A stretch of 13,945 nucleotides of DNA, taken from NCBI GenBank assembly GCA_029858545.1, contig JAOUFA010000052.1, forward strand, positions 1 through 13,945. The letters are read 5' to 3'. The notes beneath the pieces are model-generated. The model was not told where the DNA came from, did not search any database, and worked only from the letters and a program-made list of their open reading frames with translations. Shown piece by piece: positions 1 to 6,795 of the stretch (the stretch's first letter is position 1; every line of letters starts with the position of its first letter). The translations under genes were made by a program, and so were the position numbers. This stretch comes from Betaproteobacteria bacterium (GTDB lineage Bacteria > Pseudomonadota > Gammaproteobacteria > Burkholderiales > SG8-39).

Positions 1-779
1 AGATGCCAGGTTCCGGAGGGGGCCGAGAGCGGAATCATGATCGGCTGCTCGGGCGGGGGTGCCGTCGTCGCGAGGACCGTCGGCGGCACCGTGTCGGTCG
101 TCAGCGCGTAGCGCGTATCGCGTCCGAGCAATCCGGGCAGCGCGAGCCCGGCGAGAAACTGCTGCAAATCGACCTCGGCGAGGACGAAGCCCCAGAAACG
201 CTCGGCTCCGAGACCGCCATCGCGAACGAATACCGGCATCGCGCTAGTGACGGTGTGGTGTCCGCCCGGATGCGGTGGCTGCGGCGGCAGCATCACCATG
301 GTCCGGGAGCGCCTTGCCTCGCCGAGTGCTTCGCGCCACGCGGGATCCCGCGTGAGGTCCCTACCCCTGCGCCGCGCGGCCTGTTGCGGCGGGTAGACCG
401 CGCGTACCCGGCCGAGCGGAGCGATCTGCACGTTCGCCAGACCGATGGAATTGCGTATCAGCTGGGAAACGAGCGGCCCCAAGTCCTCGTAGCGGCCGCG
501 ATTCTGCTGTATCACGGTCGCCACGGCGACCGCCGTCGAGAATGCGCGCTCGAGGCGCCGCTCGGCGAGTACCGATGCGCTGATCACGCCCCGGTAGAGG
601 TCGTCGCGCGATTTGGCGCGCACCGCCGAGTCGAGCGCATACAGGTACAGCGCGGCGATCACCAGGAGCAGCACGGCGCTGATGAATGCGATGGCGCGTG
701 TCGACAGGAAGGTTCGCATCATGCTCGGCGCAGCCCCGGAGACGATGCGTCGGGCGAGGCCGTTGACGGTGATCTTCAC
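1..779 (-). CDS. CHASE-domain membrane sensor protein, N-terminal part (truncated by window edge)
   Basis: This frame stays open for 259 codons and runs off the left edge. I start it at a GTG at 779, because GGGAG lies 6 bases upstream and an in-frame TAA at 785-783 closes the frame above; an ATG at 722 is the alternative. Seen: one hydrophobic segment at about residues 28-49 (ending LLLVIAALYLYAL), then an extracytoplasmic region with CHASE-like marks. These are SIGLANVQIAP near 111, a VYP motif near 128, GRDLTRDPAW around 139-148, MPVFV near 181 and WGFVLAEVDL near 196, ending in an APSGTW stretch. CHASE domains sense small molecules outside the inner membrane and usually sit on histidine kinases, diguanylate cyclases or phosphodiesterases. 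The output domain lies outside the window, so the class is unknown. The gene is divergent from the P-type ATPase, which may hint at shared control, but that is inference. Confidence 0.75.
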   Translation of the reverse strand, partial: MKITVNGLARRIVSGAAPSMMRTFLSTRAIAFISAVLLLVIAALYLYALDSAVRAKSRDDLYRGVISASVLAERRLERAFSTAVAVATVIQQNRGRYEDLGPLVSQLIRNSIGLANVQIAPLGRVRAVYPPQQAARRRGRDLTRDPAWREALGEARRSRTMVMLPPQPPHPGGHHTVTSAMPVFVRDGGLGAERFWGFVLAEVDLQQFLAGLALPGLLGRDTRYALTTDTVPPTVLATTAPPPEQPIMIPLSAPSGTWH

Positions 780-911
780 GCATTACTCCCGCGGTGGATG
801 CCACGGCGCGCAGCGTGGCGGTGGATCATGGCGTCGATGGGAGCGCGCGGTCAAGCGCAGCGTGATCGACCGCGCCCGCTTGACGGTGGTCAACGCGCCT
901 CGGCGCGCGCG
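780..911. promoter_or_regulatory. Divergent intergenic region between CHASE sensor and P-type ATPase
   Basis: These 132 bases separate two divergent genes, so promoters for both should lie here or just inside. I see no convincing -35/-10 pair on either strand. If the ATPase starts at the alternative ATG at 828, the region shrinks to 48 bases. Confidence 0.3.
786..790 (-). promoter_or_regulatory. Ribosome binding site deciding the GTG start of the CHASE gene
   Basis: GGGAG on the minus strand lies 6 bases before the GTG at 779. The downstream ATG at 722 has no comparable purine-rich sequence, which is why the GTG was preferred. Confidence 0.45.
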
Positions 912-3698
912 ATGCACCATGGCCGCATGTGCGCTGCCCGCGAATCGATCGGTGATGCAGTCCGGCTGCGCCTGCATCGTCCGCACGCGCTGAGCGCGGC
1001 CGAGACGCTGGAGGAGCTCGGCGCCTCGGCGCGCGGGCTGACGCGCGCCGAGGCGGTCTCGCGTCTCGCGCATTTCGGCCGTAACGCGCTGCCGCGCGTC
1101 CCGCCACCGACGATCGCAGCGGTATTCATACGCCAGTTCAGGAGCCCGCTCATCTACGTGCTGCTCGCGGCGGCGCTGGTCTCGCTCGCACTCGGCAACG
1201 GGTCGGATGCCGGATTCATCTTCGCGGTGCTGCTCGTCAACGCCGTGATCGGAACCTTCCAGGAGCACTCCGCCGAGCGCTCGGCCGAGGCGCTGCGCAG
1301 TCTCGCCTCGCCGCACGCACGGGTCGAGCGCGATGGCGATGCGCACGAAATCAATGCCGAGGAGGTGGTTCCCGGAGACCTCGTCCTGCTCGAATCGGGT
1401 GCCAAGGTGCCGGCCGATCTGCGCCTGCTCTCGGCGCACAATCTGGCCATCGACGAGTCGCTGCTCACGGGTGAATCGCTCCCCGCGACCAAGAACGCCG
1501 CGGTCGTCCTCGCCCCCGAGGGTGCGCTCGGCGAGCGTGCCAACATGGCGTTTGCCGGCACGCTGGTGACCAGCGGCCGTGCGCGCGGAGTCGTCGTCGC
1601 GACCGCACTCGACACGGTGCTGGGCCGCATCGCCGAGTCGGTGCTCGGCAAGCCGCCGCCGAAACCGCCGCTGCTGCAGCGCATGGAGCGCTTCACCAAC
1701 GCGATCGCGGTCGGCGTGGGGGTCGCCGCGATCCTCGTCGCAGTGGTCGAGTTGGCGCGCGGTGCCTCGCTCGCGGAGGTGTTCCTGCTCGGGGTGGCGC
1801 TCGCGGTCGCGGCCATCCCCGAGGGTCTGCCGGTCGCCCTGACGGTAGCGCTCGCCGTCGGTATGGGCCGTATGGCACGCCGCAACGTCATCGTGCGACG
1901 GCTGGTGGCGGTCGAGGCACTCGGCTCGTGCACGCACATCGCCTCCGACAAGACCGGTACGCTTACGGTCAATCAGCTCACGGTGCGCCGGGTGCAGTTT
2001 GCGGACCAGCCTGCATGGGAGGTCACCGGCGAGGGCATCGCTCCGCAAGGCACTTTCATTCTGCCGCAGGGAGCGAGCCTTGCGGGTCACGAGAAGCTGC
2101 TCGAGCGTCTCGCACGCGCGGCCGCGCTCGTGAATGAGGCCGTCCTTGCCGAGCGCGACGGGGCTTGGGTCGGGCACGGCGATACGGTCGATCTGGCGCT
2201 GCTCGTCATGGCGCGCAAAGCCAATTTGCAGGTCGATGCGCTCGATATCGTCGCGCCTCAGTGCGCGGCGATTCCGTATGAGTCCGAGCAGCGCTTCGCT
2301 GCGAGCCTCAACCGCTTTGCCGGTGGCGAGCGCGCGTCGGTCAAGGGCGCCGTCGAAACCGTGCTCGCGATGTGCCTGCGCATGGCCAACGCGCAGGGCG
2401 ATGTCCCGCTCGACGCGGAGGCGATCCGGGGCCAGGAGCGCGCGCTCGCCGAGGAGGGGTATCGCGTGCTCGCGATCGCCGAGGGCCCGCTCGCGCTTGG
2501 CGATCGCGGATCGTTCTCGCGCGAGCACCTCACCGGGCTCACCATGCTTGGCCTGGTGGCGATGAGCGACCCGCTGCGTCCCGGAGCGCGCGGCGCGGTG
2601 GAGGCATGCCACAGCGCGGGAATCGAGGTATCGATGGTGACCGGCGACCATCCGGTTACGGCGCTCGCCATCGCGCGCGACCTGGGGCTGGCACGCGATG
2701 CGCACGAAGTCGTCACCGGCGCGATGCTCTCCGAAGCGCTCGCCGAAGGGCCGCACGCGCTCGATTCGCTGACCGCCCGCGCAAGGGTGTATGCGCGCGC
2801 CGAGCCGCAGCAAAAGCTCGCCATCGTCCGGTCGCTGCAGCGCAACGGCCACTTCGTGGCGGTGACCGGAGACGGCGTCAACGATGCGCCCGCACTGCGC
2901 GCGGCGCAGGTCGGGGTCGCGATGGGCGCCTCGGGCACCGACGTCGCGCGCGAGACAGCCGCGCTCATCCTGACCGACGACAACTTCGCCTCGATCGTCG
3001 CCGGCGTCGAGGAAGGCCGGATCGCCTACGGCAACGTGCGCAAGGTGATCTTCCTGCTGATCTCGACCGGCGCCGCGGAGATCGTGCTGTTCGTGCTGGC
3101 GCTCGCGGCGAACATGCCGTTGCCGCTCGTCGCGGTGCAGTTGCTGTGGCTCAACTTGGTCACCAACGGCATCCAGGACGTGGCGCTCGCCTTCGAACCG
3201 GGCGAAGGCGATGAACTCGCGCGAGCGCCGCGCCCGCCGCGCGAGCGTATCTTCAACCGTCTGATGATCGAGCGCGTTGCCGTATCGGCGGTGGTGATCG
3301 GCGGGCTGGCGTTCGCCGCGTTCCATTGGATGCTGGCTCAGGGACACTCCGTCGAGGAGGCGAGGAACGCCACCCTGCTTCTCATGGTGCTGTTCGAGAA
3401 CGTGCAGGTCTTGAACAGTCGATCCGAGACACGCTCGGCGTTCGGCCACAATCCGCTGCGCAACAAGCTGCTCTTCTTCGGCACCGTGCTGGCGCAGACG
3501 GTCCACATCGGCGCGATGTACACGCCCGGGTTGCGCGAGGTGCTCCGGGTTCAACCCGTTTCGCCCGGCCTCTGGCTCGATCTGCTTTGTCTCGCGCTCG
3601 TGCTGCTCGCGGCGATGGAACTGCACAAGCTGATCGGCCGGTGGCGCGGGAACGCAGGGTCCGGGCCGGATGGGCGCGCCGCCACGCGCGCGCATTGA
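912..3698 (+). CDS. Cation-transporting P-type ATPase (P2A/Ca2+-ATPase-like)
   Basis: The product is an inner-membrane ion pump of about 928 residues, normal for P2-type ATPases. Numbered from the ATG at 912, the order is: N-terminal cation-ATPase domain (HALSAAETLEELGAS then GLTRAEA); M1/M2; actuator loop TGES at 186-189; M4 with AIPEGLP (Glu304); phosphorylation motif DKTGTLT with Asp346; nucleotide-site KGA with Lys478; hinge TGDGVNDAPAL (first Asp 654); and a six-helix C-terminal block containing WLNLVTNGIQDVALAFEP. The PEGLP motif and C-terminal helices place it with Ca2+/Mn2+-type pumps, not heavy-metal P1B pumps. By eye alignment to SERCA, Glu309, Glu771 and Asn796 are kept, but Asn768 is Gly and Asp800 is Asn, so the transported ion is uncertain. 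The start is uncertain: ATGs at 828, 912 and 927 share the frame and none has a strong ribosome site. The open frame continues upstream to base 3, but that part is antisense to the CHASE gene. Only 23 bases separate its stop from the convergent glgC. Confidence 0.9.
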   Translation: MHHGRMCAARESIGDAVRLRLHRPHALSAAETLEELGASARGLTRAEAVSRLAHFGRNALPRVPPPTIAAVFIRQFRSPLIYVLLAAALVSLALGNGSDAGFIFAVLLVNAVIGTFQEHSAERSAEALRSLASPHARVERDGDAHEINAEEVVPGDLVLLESGAKVPADLRLLSAHNLAIDESLLTGESLPATKNAAVVLAPEGALGERANMAFAGTLVTSGRARGVVVATALDTVLGRIAESVLGKPPPKPPLLQRMERFTNAIAVGVGVAAILVAVVELARGASLAEVFLLGVALAVAAIPEGLPVALTVALAVGMGRMARRNVIVRRLVAVEALGSCTHIASDKTGTLTVNQLTVRRVQFADQPAWEVTGEGIAPQGTFILPQGASLAGHEKLLERLARAAALVNEAVLAERDGAWVGHGDTVDLALLVMARKANLQVDALDIVAPQCAAIPYESEQRFAASLNRFAGGERASVKGAVETVLAMCLRMANAQGDVPLDAEAIRGQERALAEEGYRVLAIAEGPLALGDRGSFSREHLTGLTMLGLVAMSDPLRPGARGAVEACHSAGIEVSMVTGDHPVTALAIARDLGLARDAHEVVTGAMLSEALAEGPHALDSLTARARVYARAEPQQKLAIVRSLQRNGHFVAVTGDGVNDAPALRAAQVGVAMGASGTDVARETAALILTDDNFASIVAGVEEGRIAYGNVRKVIFLLISTGAAEIVLFVLALAANMPLPLVAVQLLWLNLVTNGIQDVALAFEPGEGDELARAPRPPRERIFNRLMIERVAVSAVVIGGLAFAAFHWMLAQGHSVEEARNATLLLMVLFENVQVLNSRSETRSAFGHNPLRNKLLFFGTVLAQTVHIGAMYTPGLREVLRVQPVSPGLWLDLLCLALVLLAAMELHKLIGRWRGNAGSGPDGRAATRAH

Positions 3699-3721
3699 TC
3701 CGCAATTCGTAGCGCGGCCGC

Positions 3722-5035
3722 TCAGTGCAGGTGATGCACCTTCTGGCCGAGCATCTCGGGCGTCACGACGACGATGCCGCGCTCGCTGACGAAGAAGCGC
3801 CGCCTGTCCTCCTCCGCGTCGACCCCGATGCGAATTCCGTCGGGCAGGTGGCAGTAGTGATCGAGCACCGCGCGGCGCACGATCGCGCCGCGGCCGATCG
3901 TGACGCTCGGCAGGACGACCGATTCCTCGACGCGCGCGTCTTCCTCGACGCGCACCGCGGAAAAGAGCATCGCGCGCCTGAGCGTGCAGCCGCTCATCAC
4001 GCAGCCGCCCGAAACCATGCTGTCGACCACGCTGCCACCGCCGCGTTCTTCGCCGAGGACGAATTTCGCCGGCGGCATCTGTTCCTGATAGGTCCAGATC
4101 GGCCACTGCGTGTCGTACAGGTTCAGATCGGGAATCACGCTCACCAGGTCCATGTTGGCCTCCCAGAAGGCGTCGATCGTCCCGACATCCCGCCAGTAGG
4201 GCTCGCCGTGCGCGACGTTGACGCAGCTCGATGCGAAATTGTGCGCCATCACCCGGTAGCCGCGCTCGACGATGTGCGGGATGATGTCCTTGCCGAAGTC
4301 GTGACTGGAGCGGCTGTCCTGCGCGTCGCGCACCAACTGCTCGTAGAGGAAGTCGGCGTTGAAGACGTAAACCCCCATGTTCGCGAGCACGACGTCGGTG
4401 CGGCCGGGCATCGGCTCGGCGGTGGCCGGTTTCTCGCTGAATCCGACGATGCGCGAAGCATCGTCGACGCGCATGACGCCGAATTGGGACGCCTGGCCGA
4501 TGGGCACCTCGACGCATCCGGCGGTGATGTCGGCGCCGGTTCGCGCGTGCTCGGCGAGCATGCGGCCGTAGTCCATTTTGTAGACATGGTCTCCGGAGAG
4601 CACGAGAACGTAATGCGGCATCTGGCGGCGCAGCATGTCGAGGTTCTGGTACACGGCATCCGCGGTGCCCCGGTACCACTCAGTGGTGACGCGCTGCTGC
4701 GCGGGAAGCAGTTCGATGAACTCGCCGAAGCGTCCGTCGAGAAACGACCAGCCGCGCTGCACGTGGCGAATCAGGCTCTGCGCCTTGTACTGCGTCGCGA
4801 TACCGATCTTGCGGATCCCCGAGTTGACGCAATTGGACAGCGTGAAATCGATGATGCGGAATTTTCCGCCGAAGGGGACCGCGGGTTTCGCGCGCCAATC
4901 GGTGAGCGGGTGCAGGCGCGAGCCCCGACCGCCGGCGAGCACGATGGCGAAGGTCTGCGGCGCGAATCGCCGTTCCGCGGCGCTTGCGAGGCTGTGTCGC
5001 GTCGCCAAGTCTTCGTGCAGTGTCGTCTCAGCCAT
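3722..5035 (-). CDS. glgC: Glucose-1-phosphate adenylyltransferase (ADP-glucose pyrophosphorylase)
   Basis: GlgC makes ADP-glucose and PPi from ATP and glucose-1-phosphate, the committed step of bacterial glycogen synthesis in the cytoplasm. The product has 437 residues (E. coli 431) and aligns along its whole length. Seen: nucleotide loop LAGGRGSRL at 33-41; AKPAVPFGGKFRIIDF from 49; WYRGTADAV ending near 128; catalytic SGDHVYKMD with Asp149; SEKPA with Lys202, the expected glucose-1-phosphate lysine; YWRDVGT; and a C-terminal beta-helix region with AEEDRRRFFVSERGIVVVT. The residue equivalent to E. coli Lys39, part of the fructose-1,6-bisphosphate effector site, is Trp47, so effector control probably differs from the enteric enzyme. 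The ATG at 5035 is followed by a normal-looking N-terminus; the AAAGG near it is too close to be a good ribosome site. The gene is divergent from glgA and convergent with the ATPase gene. Confidence 0.97.
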   Translation of the reverse strand: MAETTLHEDLATRHSLASAAERRFAPQTFAIVLAGGRGSRLHPLTDWRAKPAVPFGGKFRIIDFTLSNCVNSGIRKIGIATQYKAQSLIRHVQRGWSFLDGRFGEFIELLPAQQRVTTEWYRGTADAVYQNLDMLRRQMPHYVLVLSGDHVYKMDYGRMLAEHARTGADITAGCVEVPIGQASQFGVMRVDDASRIVGFSEKPATAEPMPGRTDVVLANMGVYVFNADFLYEQLVRDAQDSRSSHDFGKDIIPHIVERGYRVMAHNFASSCVNVAHGEPYWRDVGTIDAFWEANMDLVSVIPDLNLYDTQWPIWTYQEQMPPAKFVLGEERGGGSVVDSMVSGGCVMSGCTLRRAMLFSAVRVEEDARVEESVVLPSVTIGRGAIVRRAVLDHYCHLPDGIRIGVDAEEDRRRFFVSERGIVVVTPEMLGQKVHHLH

Positions 5036-5182
5036 ACCTTTGCAGAGGTCCGGGAATAATCAAGCGATCAGTGTATGCGGCGGGGGTCCGTGCAATGCTG
5101 ATGCTCGTCAAGAATCGTCGTGGCGACCGGGAAATTCGATAACATGGCTTCCGCGCACTGCGAGCGCGGTTGACCCCGTCCT
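5036..5182. promoter_or_regulatory. Divergent glgC-glgA intergenic region
   Basis: These 147 bases lie between the glgC and glgA starts and are less GC-rich than the genes, with AT-rich patches near 5055-5060 and 5130-5145. Both promoters are expected here, which would allow joint control. I could not identify a convincing sigma-70 box pair: TTGACG occurs on the minus strand but has no -10 at a suitable distance. Confidence 0.4.
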
Positions 5183-6628
5183 ATGAAAATTCTCTTCGTA
5201 ACCTCGGAATACGCCGGCTGGATCAAGACCGGGGGACTCGGCGATGTGAGCGCGGCGCTGCCGGATGCGCTGAACGAACTGGGGTTGAATCTGCGCGTGC
5301 TCGTTCCGGGCTATCGGCCGGTGCTCGCGGCGATCGGCGAGTGCCCGGTTGCCGCGACGCTCGAGCCCTGGCAGGGTTTCCCGCGCGCGCGGCTGCTCGA
5401 TGCGCGCACGCCGCGCGGCATGCCCGCATGGGTACTCGACTGTCCCGGGTATTACGATCGTGACGCGGGCCCGTACCAGGACGCCGAGGGGCGCGATTTC
5501 GCCGACAACGCGATGCGCTTCGGAATGCTTGCGTACGCCGCGGCGCGGATCGCGCAGGGGGTGGTGGGGGCCTGGCGGCCCGAGGTGGTGCACGGCAACG
5601 ACTGGCAGGCGGCGCTCGCGCCATCGTATCTGAAGCGCGTGTTCGCCTGCCCGGTGCGTTGCGTGCAGACGGTGCACAACCTCGCTTTTCAGGGATTGTA
5701 CGGCGCCGAGGCGCTCGCGACGCTCGGACTGCCGGCCGAGGGGTTCACCGCGCAGGGCTATGAATTCTACGGCCGGCTGTCGTTTCTCAAGGCCGGTCTG
5801 TGCGACGCCGACGCGATCACGACGGTGAGCCCGACCTATGCGCGCGAGATCCAGCGCGCACCGCTCGGATTCGGCCTGGAGGGAGTGCTCGCTTCGCGCG
5901 CCGATTCGCTGGCCGGGATTCTGAACGGCATCGACCTCGCGGAATGGAATCCCGAGACCGATGCGCGCATCGCCCGCCGCTATGGCCCGGATACGCTCGA
6001 GCGCAAGATCGCGAACAAGCGCGCGCTGCAGCGCCAACTCGGCCTCGAGCCGCGCGATGACGCGGTGCTCCTCGGCCTGGTGAGCCGGCTCACCGGGCAA
6101 AAAGGCATCGACCTCGTGATCGAGGCAGCGCCGCGGCTGCTCGCGCGGCCGGTGCAACTGGCCGTACTCGGTGGCGGCGAGCGCGAGATCGAGCGCGCAC
6201 TCGTCGATCTGGCCGCCGCGTCTCGCGCTCGCGTCGCGGTGCGCATCGGGTTCGACGAAACGCTCGCGCACGCGATCGAGGCGGGCGCCGACCTGTTCCT
6301 GATGCCTTCGCGTTTCGAGCCCTGCGGATTGAACCAGATGTACAGCCAGCGCTACGGCACGCCACCCGTGGTGCGGCGCACCGGGGGACTCGCCGATACG
6401 GTCATCGACTGCACGCCCGAATCGCTCGAGCGCGGCGAGGCGACGGGGTTCGTGTTCGAAGAGGAGAGCGCGGCGGCGCTCGCCGCCGCGGTCGAGCGCG
6501 CGCTCGACCTGTTCGGCGAGTCGGCGCGCTGGCGCGCGTTGCAGCAAAACGGCATGCGGCGCGACTTCGGCTGGGGCGCGGCGGCGCACCGCTATGCCGA
6601 GTTGTATGAGCGACTGATTCGTCCCTGA
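5183..6628 (+). CDS. glgA: Glycogen synthase (ADP-glucose type, GT5)
   Basis: GlgA transfers glucose from ADP-glucose to the non-reducing end of an alpha-1,4-glucan in the cytoplasm. The product has 481 residues (E. coli 477). Seen: the N-terminal ADP-glucose motif KTGGLGDV with Lys15 at the same number as in E. coli; HGNDWQAAL from His137; TVHNLAFQG; TTVSPTYAREI; NGIDLAEWNP; the second-domain SRLTGQKGIDLV; and the C-terminal SRFEPCGLNQMYS with Glu379, matching the E. coli catalytic Glu377. All expected catalytic positions are present. The N-terminus MKILFVTSEYAGW is standard, so the ATG at 5183 is secure even though no clear ribosome site precedes it. It is divergent from glgC, and its 3' end faces glgP. 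Confidence 0.97.
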   Translation: MKILFVTSEYAGWIKTGGLGDVSAALPDALNELGLNLRVLVPGYRPVLAAIGECPVAATLEPWQGFPRARLLDARTPRGMPAWVLDCPGYYDRDAGPYQDAEGRDFADNAMRFGMLAYAAARIAQGVVGAWRPEVVHGNDWQAALAPSYLKRVFACPVRCVQTVHNLAFQGLYGAEALATLGLPAEGFTAQGYEFYGRLSFLKAGLCDADAITTVSPTYAREIQRAPLGFGLEGVLASRADSLAGILNGIDLAEWNPETDARIARRYGPDTLERKIANKRALQRQLGLEPRDDAVLLGLVSRLTGQKGIDLVIEAAPRLLARPVQLAVLGGGEREIERALVDLAAASRARVAVRIGFDETLAHAIEAGADLFLMPSRFEPCGLNQMYSQRYGTPPVVRRTGGLADTVIDCTPESLERGEATGFVFEEESAAALAAAVERALDLFGESARWRALQQNGMRRDFGWGAAAHRYAELYERLIRP

Positions 6629-6640
6629 GCTGCCGGCGAT

Positions 6641-6720
6641 CCCCTGAAGAGCCCGCCGCTGCGGGGAACCGGGAGGCGGCAACCCGGGAACGATATGGAC
6701 TCAAGCCGCCGCCTTGTTTT
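6641..6720 (+). ncRNA. Candidate structured RNA in the glgA 3' region (hairpins with possible pseudoknot)
   Basis: Seen on the plus strand: hairpin 1 pairs CCCGC (6652-6656) with GCGGG (6661-6665) over a four-base loop. Hairpin 2 pairs CCGGG (6669-6673) with CCCGG (6683-6687), and its loop holds GGCGGC (6675-6680). That loop is complementary to GCCGCC at 6705-6710, which would give an H-type pseudoknot, followed by TTGTTTT at 6714-6720. Four GGA motifs also lie between 6665 and 6700. It could be a terminator, a 3'-UTR element or chance in GC-rich DNA. It matches no riboswitch class I can recognise. Confidence 0.25.
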
Positions 6721-6757
6721 GAACTTCCTCGATCGGCGGTTCTTGGCCTGTTGCGTA

Positions 6758-6777
6758 CGCGCCCTTCCCGGGGCGCG
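6758..6777 (-). terminator. GC-rich hairpin downstream of glgP
   Basis: CGCGCCC (6758-6764) and GGGCGCG (6771-6777) form a 7-bp perfect stem with a 6-base loop, 18 bases past the glgP stop. There is no T-run on either side, so if it ends transcription it is not a classical intrinsic terminator. Confidence 0.3.
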
Positions 6778-6795
6778 CCCGTACTCCGCGTCTTG

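Noticed and set aside
3..911. Upstream extension of the ATPase reading frame to base 3.
   Set aside because: This part is Arg-rich, lacks homology-like features and is antisense to the CHASE sensor; P2 ATPases start close to the HALSAAETL region.
783..4679. A 1298-codon open frame on the minus strand.
   Set aside because: It is antisense to the P-type ATPase and out of frame with glgC. Its translation is Arg/His/Gln-rich with no domain motif, typical of a shadow frame in GC-rich genes.
3725..5059. A 444-codon plus-strand open frame opposite glgC.
   Set aside because: It is a near-exact mirror of glgC and shows no motif; the glgC motifs on the minus strand are unambiguous.
5100..5182. TTGACG/TTGACC-like -35 boxes in the glgC-glgA gap.
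   Set aside because: No acceptable -10 lies 16-18 bases away on the matching strand, so a specific promoter call is not supported.
5108..6682. A 524-codon minus-strand open frame opposite glgA.
   Set aside because: It is a shadow of glgA with Arg/Glu/His-rich low-information sequence.
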